DNA from: Guptibacillus algicola
Lineage (GTDB): Bacteria; Bacillota; Bacilli; Bacillales; Guptibacillaceae
DNA: 64,000 bases
Reading direction: 5' to 3'
Assembly (NCBI RefSeq): GCF_020171805.1
Contig: NZ_JAIVAF010000007.1
Location: 1-64,000 of the forward strand
Shown here: positions 1 through 9,205 of the stretch, piece by piece
Layout of the letters: each line of letters opens with the position of its first letter
Position numbering within the stretch: position 1 is the stretch's first letter
Translations under genes and position numbers: made by a program
Notes under the pieces: model-generated
The model's input: the letters and a program-made list of their open reading frames with translations, nothing else
Told to the model about the DNA's origin: nothing
Databases searched by the model: none

Positions 1-119
1 GAGATTTCCCACAGCGTCAAGCTGGTAAGATCCCTCAGAGATGATGAGGTTGATAGGTTCGGGGTGGAAGCGTGGCGACACGTGGAGCTGACGAATACTA
101 ATCGATCGAGGGCTTAACC
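1..119 (+). rRNA. 23S ribosomal RNA, 3' end (partial)
   Basis: The first about 119 bases match the universally conserved 3' end of bacterial 23S rRNA: the block GGGTGGAAGCGTGGCGACAC, then GTGGAGCTGACGAATACTAAT and a terminal GATCGAGGGCTTAACC. The gene begins before the window. The exact 3' end is estimated from the pairing-rich terminal stem known in Bacillus. It lies directly upstream of 5S rRNA in the usual rrn order. Confidence 0.95.
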
Positions 120-177
120 TAAAAATATTGGAATACGTTGTTGCGTGCTATCTAGTTTTCAGGGAATACCTGAATAG

Positions 178-294
178 TCTAGTGATGAAGGCGAAGAGGT
201 CACACCCGTGCCCATGCCGAACACGGAAGTTAAGCTCTTCAGCGCCGATGGTAGTTGGGGGCTCTCCCCCTGCAAGAGTAGGACGTCGCTAGGC
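178..294 (+). rRNA. rrf: 5S ribosomal RNA
   Basis: The stretch contains the diagnostic 5S core GAAGAGGTCACACCCGT, CCATGCCGAACACGGAAG and GTAGTTGGGGGCTCTCCCCC. The ends CTAGTGATG and CGTCGCTAG pair to close helix I, which fixes the boundaries to within a base or two. It is the last gene of the rrn operon, about 58 bases after the 23S end. Confidence 0.96.
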
Positions 295-303
295 AAGTGA
301 GAA

Positions 304-332
304 GTCAGAGGTTAAGCCTCTGGCTTTTTTGT
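304..332 (+). terminator. Intrinsic terminator of the rrn operon
   Basis: An 8-bp stem GTCAGAGG/CCTCTGGC with a 5-base loop is followed by six T residues. It lies 10 bases after the 5S end and is oriented for rightward transcription. Confidence 0.9.
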
Positions 333-377
333 GTTGTCTGAATGTGGTTTTGTGTAATCAATGGTTGGAAATACGGT

Positions 378-561
378 TTCGCGGATAACCCCCAGAATTA
401 GTGTACTTTCTGAATGTTCTTTTGAATAATCAAGAGTTACAAATAATGCTTCGCTGATAAAAACGACATATACCCGATAAAAGTGCCCTTTTCGCCGATA
501 TTATCTTGTTTCCGCTGATATATGCTCAGAAATCGCTGATAAATAAGCAATTTCGCCGATA
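378..561. repeat. Degenerate CGCYGATA short-repeat array in the rrn-hsp20 gap
   Basis: Between the rrn terminator and the hsp20 terminator no gene is visible. Instead the core CG(C/G)(C/T)GATA recurs at about 378-387, 449-460, 472-480 (CCCGATAA), 491-500, 510-520, 532-540 and 551-561. Most copies are preceded by TT(T)C and followed by A/T-rich bases. Spacing is irregular, about 20-40 bases after the first interval. No SD-linked ORF of convincing length exists here on either strand. Similar degenerate strings occur between genes in Bacillaceae, but their function is unknown to me. Confidence 0.6.
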
Positions 562-641
562 TCCGACCCAGAAGCATCTCCCCAGGCACCCAACAGCATC
601 CGAACAATACCGAAACCCACCCTAACCCTCAAAAACGCACT

Positions 642-675
642 AAAAAACAGCTATCGCCCCAACAAACGATAGCCG
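642..675 (-). terminator. Intrinsic terminator of hsp20
   Basis: Read leftward, the stem GCTATCG/CGATAGC (650-656 with 667-673) is followed by a run of six T residues (AAAAAA at 642-648 on the plus strand). It lies just beyond the hsp20 stop codon. Confidence 0.8.
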
Positions 676-682
676 CTCCCCC

Positions 683-1126
683 CTAATCCTCACTCGCTTC
701 ATCATCTTTAATCTTAAGCCGTTTCTTATCTTCCTTCGAATCGATCAAACGATGGAGGTGCACCATGAGAATACCTCTCTTATAGGTAGCATCGATCGGT
801 TTTTCTCTCACTGGGAATGGTAGCTCGACAATTCGTTCAAATGGACCATGTTTATACTCTTCCTGAATATTGCGGTAGCCTTTTAGTGCCATTTTCGTTT
901 GCCCTTTTACTTTAAGAGTTCGGTAATGGATATAGACATCTACATCATTAATGTTTGTGATTCCTGGGAGATAAACTGTACAGATCAATTCGTTCCCTGC
1001 TTCATACAGGTTCACAAGTGGACCATTCGATACGAACATATCCTGAAAATCCGTCCAGAAATCGTCTCCCATGAATTTGTTCATCTTATTTTTCCAGTCA
1101 TACATCTGACTCCAGTAATCTCCCAT
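683..1126 (-). CDS. Hsp20/alpha-crystallin family small heat shock protein
   Basis: The 147-residue protein has the layout of a small heat shock protein. A short Trp/Met/Asp-rich N-terminal arm is followed by an alpha-crystallin beta-sandwich domain (about residues 35-125) ending in the family G-x-L motif (GILMVHL). A charged C-terminal tail contains RLKIKDD, resembling the I-x-I anchoring motif. The family are ATP-independent cytosolic holdases that bind unfolding proteins. The start has a strong SD (AGGAGGGG) five bases upstream. The gene is monocistronic, reads toward the rrn operon and has its own terminator. A possible leftward promoter (TTTAAC, 18 bases, TATACT) lies upstream, but no HrcA/CIRCE element was seen. 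Confidence 0.9.
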   Translation of the reverse strand: MGDYWSQMYDWKNKMNKFMGDDFWTDFQDMFVSNGPLVNLYEAGNELICTVYLPGITNINDVDVYIHYRTLKVKGQTKMALKGYRNIQEEYKHGPFERIVELPFPVREKPIDATYKRGILMVHLHRLIDSKEDKKRLKIKDDEASED

Positions 1127-1361
1127 GACGTCCCCTCCTGGGCTTTTTGACAGTATATGCTCAGTGTGTGAGTTTGTTAAAAATCCAATGAGGCAGTTTA
1201 GGATTTATAGAGAGGTGAATGGTATAGAAAGGCACACTGATATCCCGCATGGAAATTTTTTATTGTGATTCGAAAAAGAACGCATGCGGTTTTATTATTC
1301 GTCGTGTTATGCTAGGGAAAGTTGAAGATTTTATGATAATGAATGTTAGAGGGGGATCAGT

Positions 1362-1889
1362 ATGTTAGAAAATGGGTTAGTGATGGTAGCCATAATTTTT
1401 CTCATTAATATTGTGTATGTATCATTTCTTACGATGCGAACAATACTCACGTTAAAGGGACAGCGTTATTTAGCTGCAGCCGCAGGAACAATAGAGATCG
1501 CGATCTACGTTATCGGTCTTGGACTTGTACTAGATAACCTTGGTGAAATACAGAATATTATTGCTTACGCACTTGGTTTTGGTGTAGGTATTATAGTAGG
1601 AATGAAAATAGAGGAATATCTTGCGCTTGGGTATATTACTGTTAATGCGATTACGACGAAGCTCGAAGAAGATATCCCCAATAAGTTAAGAGATGTTGGG
1701 TACGGTGTTACGCATTATCTTGCTCACGGAAGACAAGGGGAGCGTCTCGTGATGCAGATTCTTACATCTCGAAAATCGGAACGAAAGCTTTATCAAGCCA
1801 TTGAAGAACTTGATCCGAAAGCATTCGTTATCTCGTATGAGCCACGTACCTTCCATGGAGGGTTCTGGGTTAGAAAAATTCGGAGGTAG
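1362..1889 (+). CDS. yebE: UPF0316 membrane protein YebE (DUF5698/DUF2179)
   Basis: This 175-residue protein has three hydrophobic segments in the first about 90 residues, followed by a soluble C-terminal domain of about 80 residues of the DUF2179 type. That matches the YebE/UPF0316 family in length and arrangement. DUF2179 domains are thought to be small ligand-sensing modules, but no function is established. The start is preceded by AGAGGGGGATC. It sits directly upstream of yebG (3-base gap) and then the purE leader, the same order as in B. subtilis, which strengthens the assignment. Confidence 0.88.
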   Translation: MLENGLVMVAIIFLINIVYVSFLTMRTILTLKGQRYLAAAAGTIEIAIYVIGLGLVLDNLGEIQNIIAYALGFGVGIIVGMKIEEYLALGYITVNAITTKLEEDIPNKLRDVGYGVTHYLAHGRQGERLVMQILTSRKSERKLYQAIEELDPKAFVISYEPRTFHGGFWVRKIRR

Positions 1890-1892
1890 TGT

Positions 1893-2087
1893 ATGGAGAA
1901 AAAGCCAAAGAAAAAGAAATTTGAAGTTATGGACGACGAATCCTTATCGGATTGCTTACAACGGATGGATAGTGAAGGCTATATGCCGGTAAGACGTACG
2001 GAAGAACCTGTTTTTATTGAACGTAAAGGTGCAAAAGAACCAGAATTATATGGAAGAAAAACAGTGTTTGAAGGGAAATTGAAGTAA
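1893..2087 (+). CDS. yebG: NETI-motif-type small protein YebG
   Basis: This 64-residue basic soluble protein follows yebE by 3 bases, with the SD (CGGAGG) inside the end of yebE, so the two are cotranscribed. It matches the short YebG family: a lysine-rich start, a core of the form DxxSLSDCLQRMDSEGYMPVRR, then a Glu-Pro-Val-Phe segment. In relatives the core begins with the residues NETI, which give the family its name; here they read DESL. Function is unknown. Its place before purE is conserved in Bacillus. Confidence 0.85.
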   Translation: MEKKPKKKKFEVMDDESLSDCLQRMDSEGYMPVRRTEEPVFIERKGAKEPELYGRKTVFEGKLK

Positions 2088-2117
2088 AAGACGAACGTTA
2101 TAATTGAATATAAACTC

Positions 2118-2163
2118 ATCGTTCGATTTTTCGTTGACATCTGAACAATCCTCTTGTTACTAT
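2118..2163 (+). promoter_or_regulatory. pur operon promoter with PurR-box-like sequences
   Basis: A -35 TTGACA (2134-2139) and a -10 TACTAT (2158-2163) are 18 bases apart. Two inverted PurBox-like sequences overlap this region: 2118-2130, whose complement contains TCGAAC, and 2137-2149, containing CTGAACAAT. In B. subtilis, PurR binds a pair of such boxes at this promoter and is released by PRPP. The boxes here are imperfect matches to the CCGAAC core, so the operator call is weaker than the promoter call. Confidence 0.65.
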
Positions 2164-2186
2164 GAAAGAGGAGTAACAAATCGATA

Positions 2187-2255
2187 CCTCATATAATCTT
2201 GGGAATATGGCCCATAAGTTTCTACCTGACGACCTTAAATCGTTGGACTATGAGG
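2187..2255 (+). promoter_or_regulatory. Purine riboswitch aptamer (guanine class)
   Basis: The segment shows the purine aptamer signature. P1 pairs CCTCATA (2187-2193) with TATGAGG (2249-2255). The conserved J1/2-P2 string TATAATCTTGGGAATATGG, then GTTTCTACC and the P3 loop CCTTAAA follow. The ligand-specifying base before the UAU of P1 is C (2248), which selects guanine/hypoxanthine rather than adenine. It closely resembles the aptamer before B. subtilis purE. High guanine or hypoxanthine should favour the downstream terminator. Confidence 0.93.
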
Positions 2256-2307
2256 GTGAAGTCGTATTCTGTTCATTTCTGTGTCTACAGAATGGAATGA
2301 TGATATT

Positions 2308-2367
2308 TCGCCCGGGTAGAAGCTTCTTCTAAGTTGATAGGAGAACTCTATACCGGGCTTTTTTTGT
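2308..2367 (+). terminator. Riboswitch-controlled terminator before purE
   Basis: A GC-rich arm CCCGGGTAGA (2311-2320) pairs with TCTATACCGGG (2346-2357) around a 25-base loop and is followed by seven T residues. It lies between the aptamer and the purE SD, the position expected of the expression platform. Confidence 0.85.
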
Positions 2368-2414
2368 TTGAATAAATGGAGTACAAAATAGACCTTCCAC
2401 TAAGGAGGAAAAGT

Positions 2415-2900
2415 ATGCAGACTCAAATTGGTGTTATTATGGGAAGCACGTCAGATTGGGAAACAATGAAGCATACCTGTGATGCTTTGGATGAACTTCA
2501 AATTCCGTACGAAAAGAAGGTAGTATCAGCTCATCGCACACCAGAGTTAATGTTCGAGTATGCAGAAGGAGCGAGGAGTAGAGGACTAAGAGTGATAATC
2601 GCTGGAGCAGGAGGCGCAGCTCATCTTCCTGGAATGGTAGCAGCAAAAACAACGCTTCCGGTCATTGGGGTTCCGGTTCAGTCTAGAACGTTAAATGGAT
2701 TAGATTCGCTTCTCTCAATCGTACAGATGCCAGGCGGTGTACCAGTCGCAACAGTAGCAATCGGAAAAGCAGGTGCGAAGAATGCAGGGCTGCTAGCTGC
2801 TCAAATACTGAGTACTTTTGATGATGACATCACTTCACGCTTGGAAGATTATCGAATGAACATGAAAGAATCGGTACTCGAAAGTAGTGAGACACTATGA
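2415..2900 (+). CDS. purE: N5-carboxyaminoimidazole ribonucleotide mutase PurE
   Basis: PurE converts N5-CAIR to CAIR, the step after PurK in de novo purine synthesis. The protein has 161 residues, standard for bacterial class I PurE. It carries the family motifs GSTSDWETM near the N-terminus, SAHRTP (catalytic His) and a [11 protein letters not shown] loop. The ATG at 2415 is chosen over the in-frame ATG at 2376 because TAAGGAGG lies 6 bases before it, and 2376 would add 13 unmatched residues. It is the first gene of the operon, behind the guanine riboswitch, and its stop overlaps purK. Confidence 0.97.
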   Translation: MQTQIGVIMGSTSDWETMKHTCDALDELQIPYEKKVVSAHRTPELMFEYAEGARSRGLRVIIAGAGGAAHLPGMVAAKTTLPVIGVPVQSRTLNGLDSLLSIVQMPGGVPVATVAIGKAGAKNAGLLAAQILSTFDDDITSRLEDYRMNMKESVLESSETL

Positions 2901-4009
2901 GTAAAACAATTTTACCTGGGAGTACGATTGGAATTCTTGGTGGAGGTCAGCTCGGTAGAATGATGGCACTGAAAGCGAGAGAGATGGGTTATCGTATTGC
3001 GGTTCTTGAACCGAAGAGTGGTTCACCATGTGGTCAGGTGTCTGATGTGGAAGTCGTCTCAGGATATGATGATCGTGATGGTGCGAAGAAGCTAGCTGAA
3101 GTGAGTGATGTCATTACGTATGAGTTTGAAAACATTGCCCATGAAACGGCTAGCTGGCTTGAAGAGAACGCATATATGCCACAAGGTGGCGAGCTGCTTC
3201 GAACGACGCAAGATCGTTTTGTAGAGAAGGCGTCGATTCAACAGGCGGGGCTCAAGGTTGCTCCTTTTCAAAAGGTGAATTCGAAGGAAGAGCTTATACA
3301 TGCATGTGAAGAGATTGGTTTTCCTGCCGTCCTAAAAACTCGTACTGGCGGCTATGATGGTAAAGGTCAGTGGGTTATGAAAGAAAGCAGTGATATCGAA
3401 GGGATTGAGTTTCCTGACGTAGCCTGTATAGTAGAAAGCTGGGTTCCTTTTCAAAAGGAGCTTTCCGTTATCGTAACGCGCAGTGTAACAGGTGAAATGA
3501 CCACGTTCCCGGTTGGAGAGAATATTCATGTGAACAATATTCTTCATCAGACGATTGTTCCAGCTCGTATAGACGAATCAATACAAGAGAAAGCGTGTGA
3601 TCTTGGAAAGAAGTTAGCTCACGATATTAACCTCGTTGGAACACTTGCGGTCGAACTTTTTCTAGAAGGAAACGAATTGTATGTGAATGAGCTTGCGCCG
3701 AGACCTCACAACTCTGGTCATTATACAATGGAAGCCTGTGAAACATCACAGTTCGAACAACATATCCGAGCGATCTGCGGTCTACCACTAGGGTCGACAG
3801 AGTTATTGAAGCCTGTCGTAATGGGGAACATCCTCGGCCAACATGTGGAGCCCCTTATCGAGAGCATAAGTGAGCTCGGAAGTGCTAAACTTCATTTGTA
3901 CGGCAAAGATGAAGCAAAACATAATCGAAAGATGGGTCATATTAATTTTCTAGCTTCTTCGACTGAGGAAGCGGAAGAACGAATGACTCGATGGAAACTT
4001 TGGCAGTAG
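2897..4009 (+). CDS. purK: 5-(carboxyamino)imidazole ribonucleotide synthase PurK
   Basis: PurK uses ATP and bicarbonate to carboxylate AIR to N5-CAIR. The 370-residue protein has an N-terminal Rossmann-like pre-ATP-grasp motif ([12 protein letters not shown]), an ATP-grasp core with [12 protein letters not shown], and the metal-binding [14 protein letters not shown] segment, all typical of PurK. Its ATG overlaps the purE stop (ATGA), indicating translational coupling; the two enzymes act consecutively on an unstable intermediate. Confidence 0.97.
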   Translation: MSKTILPGSTIGILGGGQLGRMMALKAREMGYRIAVLEPKSGSPCGQVSDVEVVSGYDDRDGAKKLAEVSDVITYEFENIAHETASWLEENAYMPQGGELLRTTQDRFVEKASIQQAGLKVAPFQKVNSKEELIHACEEIGFPAVLKTRTGGYDGKGQWVMKESSDIEGIEFPDVACIVESWVPFQKELSVIVTRSVTGEMTTFPVGENIHVNNILHQTIVPARIDESIQEKACDLGKKLAHDINLVGTLAVELFLEGNELYVNELAPRPHNSGHYTMEACETSQFEQHIRAICGLPLGSTELLKPVVMGNILGQHVEPLIESISELGSAKLHLYGKDEAKHNRKMGHINFLASSTEEAEERMTRWKLWQ

Positions 4010-4033
4010 GACAATTGACTAGGAGGATATTAC

Positions 4034-5326
4034 ATGATTGAACGTTATACTCGCCCTGAGATGGGTGCGATTTGGACAGAGGAAAACAGATATAAAGCTT
4101 GGTTAGAAGTTGAAATTTTAGCTTGTGAAGCATGGGCAGAGCTTGGAATCATTCCAAAAGAAGATGTACAGAAAATAAGAGAGAAAGCGGATTTTGACGT
4201 TGAGCGCATTCATGCGATCGAAGCAGAAACGCGTCATGACGTTGTCGCGTTCACAAGAGCGGTATCGGAAACGCTAGGAGAAGAGCGCAAATGGGTTCAT
4301 TACGGGTTAACGTCTACTGACGTGGTGGATACTGCACTATCGTATCAATTAAACCAGGCGAATGAGTTATTAATAAAAGATATCGAGAAGTTTATCGAGG
4401 TATTAAAAGAGAAAGCGCAAGAACATAAATACACCGTTATGATGGGTAGAACGCATGGTGTTCACGCCGAACCAACAACATTCGGTTTGAAGATGGCACT
4501 ATGGTATGAAGAGATGAAGCGTAACCTTGAGAGATTCCAACATGCTGCTGATGGCGTTCGTTTCGGTAAGCTTTCTGGAGCTGTTGGAACGTATGCAAAT
4601 ATCGATCCGTTCATTGAACAATATGTTTGTGAAAAGTTGGGTCTACAACCTGCACCAATCTCAACTCAAACGCTTCAGCGTGATCGCCACGCACATTACA
4701 TGTCGGCACTTGCATTAATCGCGACTTCCATCGAGAAGTTTGCAGTCGAAATTAGAGGCCTTCAAAAGAGTGAAACACGTGAGGTAGAAGAGTTCTTTGC
4801 AAAAGGTCAAAAAGGCTCATCCGCTATGCCTCATAAGCGGAATCCGATTGGCTCTGAGAACATGACTGGGATGGCGAGAGTGATCCGCGGTTACATGACA
4901 ACTGCATACGAAAACGTACCCCTTTGGCATGAACGTGATATTTCACACTCCTCAGCAGAGCGTGTCATTCTTCCTGATGCAACGATTGCCTTGAACTATA
5001 TGCTTAACCGCTTCTCAGGAATCGTTTCGAAGTTGACCGTGTTCCCTGAGAACATGAAGCGTAATATGACGAGAACATATGGATTGATCTATAGTCAGCG
5101 CGTCTTACTATCTCTTATCGATAAGGGCATGACTCGTGAAGAAGCCTATGATCTTGTTCAACCGAAAGCGATGGATGCGTGGGAACGTGGAATTCAGTTT
5201 AGAGAGCTGGTTGAAGCTGATTCAAGCATTACGAACCAACTGTCTGCTTCAGAGATCGAGGATTGTTTTGATTACAATTACCATCTGAAGCCAGTCGATA
5301 TGATTTTCGAACGTCTAGGGTTATAA
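4034..5326 (+). CDS. purB: Adenylosuccinate lyase PurB
   Basis: PurB cleaves SAICAR to AICAR plus fumarate and adenylosuccinate to AMP plus fumarate. The 430-residue length and the fumarase/aspartase superfamily signature [11 protein letters not shown] (flexible catalytic loop) identify it. [11 protein letters not shown]-type histidine motif ([16 protein letters not shown]) and [13 protein letters not shown] are also present. An AGGAGG SD precedes the ATG. It is third in the pur operon, 24 bases after purK. Confidence 0.97.
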   Translation: MIERYTRPEMGAIWTEENRYKAWLEVEILACEAWAELGIIPKEDVQKIREKADFDVERIHAIEAETRHDVVAFTRAVSETLGEERKWVHYGLTSTDVVDTALSYQLNQANELLIKDIEKFIEVLKEKAQEHKYTVMMGRTHGVHAEPTTFGLKMALWYEEMKRNLERFQHAADGVRFGKLSGAVGTYANIDPFIEQYVCEKLGLQPAPISTQTLQRDRHAHYMSALALIATSIEKFAVEIRGLQKSETREVEEFFAKGQKGSSAMPHKRNPIGSENMTGMARVIRGYMTTAYENVPLWHERDISHSSAERVILPDATIALNYMLNRFSGIVSKLTVFPENMKRNMTRTYGLIYSQRVLLSLIDKGMTREEAYDLVQPKAMDAWERGIQFRELVEADSSITNQLSASEIEDCFDYNYHLKPVDMIFERLGL

Positions 5327-5351
5327 ATCACACGTATCGGAGGAGATCACC

Positions 5352-6077
5352 ATGGGGAAACAAGAGTTGCTGTACGAAGGAAAAGCGAAGAAGATTTATG
5401 CGACAGAAGATCCGGAGGTCGTTCATGTAGAATACAAAGATTCCGCTACTGCCTTTAACGGTGAGAAAAAAGCGACCATCACAGGTAAAGGGCGACTGAA
5501 CAATGAAATCACGAGCCTCTTGTTTGATCATTTAAGGGAAGCTGGTATCGAAAGTCATTTTATCGAAAAGGTTTCTGAAACAGAACAGCTTGTAAAACGT
5601 GTGACCATCGTTCCTCTTGAAGTGGTCGTCCGTAATGTCGCAGCAGGGAGCTTTTCTAGAAGAACTGGAGTTGACGAAGGAAAGCTGTTAAAGCAGCCAC
5701 TCGTTGAATTCTATTATAAAAACGACGACCTTGGTGACCCTCTCCTTACGATTGATCACGTGTTAGAACTTGAATTAGCAGATGAAGACACCGTTCAAGA
5801 TTTGAAAGAACGTGCACTTGAAGTGAATGACCGTCTACAAAGCTACTTCCTTGAGCGGGACGTTACGCTTGTGGATTTCAAGCTAGAGTTTGGCGTTACT
5901 CCGTCTGGTGAGTTAATGCTAGCTGATGAAATATCTCCAGATACTTGCAGACTATGGGACCGGAAAACGAATGAAAAGTTAGATAAAGATGTGTTTCGAA
6001 GAGATATTGGGAATTTGACCGAAGCTTATGAAAAAATCTTAACTCGTTTAGGGGGATCCGCATCATGTACAAAGTAA
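5352..6077 (+). CDS. purC: SAICAR synthetase PurC
   Basis: PurC ligates aspartate to CAIR with ATP to form SAICAR. The 241-residue protein starts with the family LLYEGKAKKIYAT segment and contains VPLEVVVRNVAAGS and LVDFKLEFG, with the LADEISPDTCRLWD motif that binds substrate and metal. The SD GGAGG lies 8 bases upstream. The last 13 bases overlap the start of purS, with the purS SD (GGGGGATCC) inside purC. Confidence 0.97.
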   Translation: MGKQELLYEGKAKKIYATEDPEVVHVEYKDSATAFNGEKKATITGKGRLNNEITSLLFDHLREAGIESHFIEKVSETEQLVKRVTIVPLEVVVRNVAAGSFSRRTGVDEGKLLKQPLVEFYYKNDDLGDPLLTIDHVLELELADEDTVQDLKERALEVNDRLQSYFLERDVTLVDFKLEFGVTPSGELMLADEISPDTCRLWDRKTNEKLDKDVFRRDIGNLTEAYEKILTRLGGSASCTK

Positions 6078-6316
6078 AAGTATTTGTAACGTTAAAAGAG
6101 AGTGTGCTAGACCCGCAAGGTAGTGCTGTTAAAAATTCGCTTCATAGTCTTTCTTACGATGAAGTAGAAGATGTTCGTATCGGTAAATATATGGAGCTTA
6201 TGTTAAAAGATACGGTTAATGTCGATCAGCGTATTAAGGAAATGTGTGAAAAGTTATTAGCGAATACTGTTATCGAGGACTACACATATGAAGTTGAGGA
6301 GGTCGTCGGGCAGTGA
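6065..6316 (+). CDS. purS: Phosphoribosylformylglycinamidine synthase subunit PurS
   Basis: PurS is the small structural subunit of the three-part FGAM synthase of Bacillus; it forms a homodimer that bridges PurL and PurQ. The 83-residue protein shows the conserved [17 protein letters not shown] opening and the ferredoxin-like alpha/beta pattern of the family. It overlaps purC upstream and purQ downstream (GTGA), consistent with equal expression of the complex. Confidence 0.96.
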   Translation: MYKVKVFVTLKESVLDPQGSAVKNSLHSLSYDEVEDVRIGKYMELMLKDTVNVDQRIKEMCEKLLANTVIEDYTYEVEEVVGQ

Positions 6317-6996
6317 AATTTGCGGTAATTGTGTTTCCAGGTTCGAATTGTGATGTGGACATGTACCATGCGATTCAAGATGAACTTGGCGAAGAAGCTA
6401 CCTATGTCCGATACGACGAAAAGAGTCTAGCAAACTATGATGCGATCCTATTACCAGGCGGTTTTTCATATGGTGATTATTTAAGAGGCGGTTCGATCGC
6501 CCGTTTTGCACCTATTATGACTGAGGTTGTAAAAGCTGCTCGAGAAGGTAAGCCAGTGCTTGGTGTATGCAATGGGTTCCAGATTTTATTAGAAGCAGGT
6601 CTTCTTCCTGGGGCAATGAAACGGAATAAGAATTTGAAGTTCATGTGCCGACCGTTAACACTTGTCGTAGAAAACAATACGACGATGTTTACTTCTTCCT
6701 ATGAAAGTGGTGAGCACATTACAATTCCAATCGCACACGGTGAAGGAAACTACTATTGCGATGAAACTACTTTAGAAGAACTGAAATCATCCGGAAGAAT
6801 TGTTTTTAAATATAGTGAGAATCCGAACGGCTCGATCGACGATATTGCAGGAATCGTGAACGAGAAAGGGAACGTTCTCGGCATGATGCCTCACCCAGAA
6901 CGAGCGGTCGATCACTTACTAGGTAGTGCAGATGGCTTGAAGATGTTCAAATCACTTTTACGTAACTGGAGGGAATCCCATGTCACACATGCATGA
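6313..6996 (+). CDS. purQ: Phosphoribosylformylglycinamidine synthase subunit PurQ (glutaminase)
   Basis: PurQ is the class I glutamine amidotransferase subunit that supplies ammonia to PurL. The 227-residue protein shows [10 protein letters not shown] at the start, [14 protein letters not shown], the nucleophile motif VLGVCNGFQ and the C-terminal catalytic HPERAVD. The start is GTG at 6313, overlapping the purS stop, with GAGGAGGTCG upstream. Its last 17 bases overlap purL. Confidence 0.97.
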   Translation: MKFAVIVFPGSNCDVDMYHAIQDELGEEATYVRYDEKSLANYDAILLPGGFSYGDYLRGGSIARFAPIMTEVVKAAREGKPVLGVCNGFQILLEAGLLPGAMKRNKNLKFMCRPLTLVVENNTTMFTSSYESGEHITIPIAHGEGNYYCDETTLEELKSSGRIVFKYSENPNGSIDDIAGIVNEKGNVLGMMPHPERAVDHLLGSADGLKMFKSLLRNWRESHVTHA

Positions 6997-9205
6997 ACCA
7001 ACACCTGAGATGATTAAAGACCAGAAGCTTTACAGCGGGATGGGTTTAACAGATGAAGAGTTCGGCATGGTAGAAGCGATTCTCGGTCGTACGCCTAACT
7101 ACACTGAAACTGGGTTATTCTCCGTTATGTGGTCTGAGCATTGCAGCTATAAGAATTCAAAGCCAGTCCTTAAGAAATTCCCCGTCACTGGTGAGCGTGT
7201 TCTTCAAGGTCCTGGAGAGGGAGCAGGCATCGTTGATATCGGAGACGAACAGGCGGTTGTGTTTAAAATTGAAAGTCATAACCATCCATCAGCGATCGAG
7301 CCTTATCAAGGAGCAGCAACAGGAGTGGGCGGAATCATTAGAGACGTCTTCTCGATGGGCGCGCGTCCAATTGCATTATTAAACTCCCTTCGCTTCGGTG
7401 AGTTAAGCAATCCGAAAGTGAAATATCTTTTTGAAGAAGTTGTTGCAGGAATCGCTGGATATGGAAACTGTATCGGTATTCCTACAGTAGGTGGAGAAGT
7501 TCAGTTCGACTCTTCTTACGATGGCAACCCTCTTGTTAACGCGATGTGTGTTGGGTTGATCGATCATAAAGACATCCAGAAAGGTGTCGCATCTGGCGCT
7601 GGAAACACGGTGATGTACGTTGGTGCGAGCACAGGACGTGATGGCATTCACGGTGCGACGTTCGCATCTGAAGAATTGACAGATGCTTCTGACGAAAAGC
7701 GACCTGCTGTACAGGTAGGGGATCCTTTCATGGAAAAACTTCTTCTTGAAGCGTGTCTCGAACTCGTCAAAAGTGATGCGCTCGTCGGGATACAAGATAT
7801 GGGAGCAGCTGGCCTAACATCTTCCGCTTCAGAAATGGCAAGTAAAGCGGGTATGGGTATCGAGATGAACCTTGATGAAGTGCCACAGCGAGAAAAAGGC
7901 ATGACGCCATATGAAATGATGCTATCTGAATCACAAGAACGCATGTTAGTTGTTGTGAAGAAAGGTAGAGAAGCAGAAATCAAAGAAATCTTTGATCGCT
8001 GGGGTCTTTTATCGAAAGAAGTCGGTGTCGTAACGGATGATAAGAAGTTTCGCCTTTTACATAAGGGTGAAATGGTTGCTGAAGTACCTGTCGATGCGCT
8101 TGCTGAAGAAGCACCAGTCTACCATAAACCATCGCGCATTCCTGAATATTTCATTCAAAACCAACAGCTTCATAAGCCGATTCCAAAAGTGGAAGACCCA
8201 AAGGATATGCTTTATACACTGCTAGGTCAGCCTACGATCTCAAGCAAGGAGTGGGTGTTTGATCAGTACGATTATATGGTTCGAACAAATACAGTCGTTG
8301 CTCCAGGATCAGATGCGGCGGTTGTTCGAGTGCGTGGGACACGTAAAGCGTTGGCAATGACGACAGACTGTAATTCCCGTTACATCTACCTTGATCCTGA
8401 AATTGGAGGGAAGATCGCTGTCGCAGAAGCTGCACGTAACATCGTATGTTCAGGTGGAGAGCCGCTTGCAATCACGGATTGCTTAAACTTCGGTAATCCT
8501 GAAAAGCCAGAGATCTTCTGGCAGATCGAGAAAGCAACGGATGGCATGAGTGAAGCATGTCGCATGTTACATGCCCCGGTTATCGGTGGTAACGTGTCAC
8601 TTTACAATGAAACGAATGGCGTTGCTGTCTATCCTACTCCAGTCGTTGGAATGGTCGGACTTGTTCACGATCTTAATCATGTAACGACTCAGCAGTTTAA
8701 GGAAGAAGGCAACTTGATTTACTTACTTGGTGATACAGGTGAAGACTTCGGAGGAAGCGAGCTACAGAAATATCTTGATGGCAAAATCTCCGGTCAAGCT
8801 CCACCACTGAATCTTGAAGTCGAAAGAGAGCTTCAACAACAGGTACTCTCAGCGATTCAAGACGGACTAGTCGAGTCCGCTCATGATGTTTCTGAAGGTG
8901 GCTTGAGTGTTGCGCTAAGTGAATCTCTAATCGGCACGGACCTCGGAGCGATCGTTCGGATCGAAGGAGATATCACGACTGCATTGTTTAGTGAATCTCA
9001 GTCTCGCTTTCTAATCACGATTAAGGGGGAACACCAGCAGGTATTCGAGCAGAGAACCGGAGCAAAGCTTATCGGTGAAGTAACTGGTACTGGCATCTTG
9101 ACGATGATGCACGAAGAACACAATCATCTATTCGATGCACCAGTGAGTGAGCTCGAAGCAGCCTGGAAAGGAGCTATTCCATGTTTGGTGAAATCAAAGG
9201 CTTAA
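6980..9205 (+). CDS. purL: Phosphoribosylformylglycinamidine synthase subunit PurL
   Basis: PurL is the ATP-dependent synthetase subunit converting FGAR to FGAM using ammonia from PurQ. The 741 residues match the small-PurL (Gram-positive) size. Visible motifs include [33 protein letters not shown] (ATP/metal site) and a second AIRS-like half with SEGGLSVAL. An SD (GGAGGG) lies within purQ. Its 3' end overlaps purF by 25 bases, so purF is probably translationally coupled. Confidence 0.97.
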   Translation: MSHMHEPTPEMIKDQKLYSGMGLTDEEFGMVEAILGRTPNYTETGLFSVMWSEHCSYKNSKPVLKKFPVTGERVLQGPGEGAGIVDIGDEQAVVFKIESHNHPSAIEPYQGAATGVGGIIRDVFSMGARPIALLNSLRFGELSNPKVKYLFEEVVAGIAGYGNCIGIPTVGGEVQFDSSYDGNPLVNAMCVGLIDHKDIQKGVASGAGNTVMYVGASTGRDGIHGATFASEELTDASDEKRPAVQVGDPFMEKLLLEACLELVKSDALVGIQDMGAAGLTSSASEMASKAGMGIEMNLDEVPQREKGMTPYEMMLSESQERMLVVVKKGREAEIKEIFDRWGLLSKEVGVVTDDKKFRLLHKGEMVAEVPVDALAEEAPVYHKPSRIPEYFIQNQQLHKPIPKVEDPKDMLYTLLGQPTISSKEWVFDQYDYMVRTNTVVAPGSDAAVVRVRGTRKALAMTTDCNSRYIYLDPEIGGKIAVAEAARNIVCSGGEPLAITDCLNFGNPEKPEIFWQIEKATDGMSEACRMLHAPVIGGNVSLYNETNGVAVYPTPVVGMVGLVHDLNHVTTQQFKEEGNLIYLLGDTGEDFGGSELQKYLDGKISGQAPPLNLEVERELQQQVLSAIQDGLVESAHDVSEGGLSVALSESLIGTDLGAIVRIEGDITTALFSESQSRFLITIKGEHQQVFEQRTGAKLIGEVTGTGILTMMHEEHNHLFDAPVSELEAAWKGAIPCLVKSKA

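Noticed and set aside
7403-7983. Long minus-strand frames of 111 and 130 codons within purL
   Set aside because: They are antisense to a well-conserved gene, lack SDs and show low-complexity translations typical of shadows.
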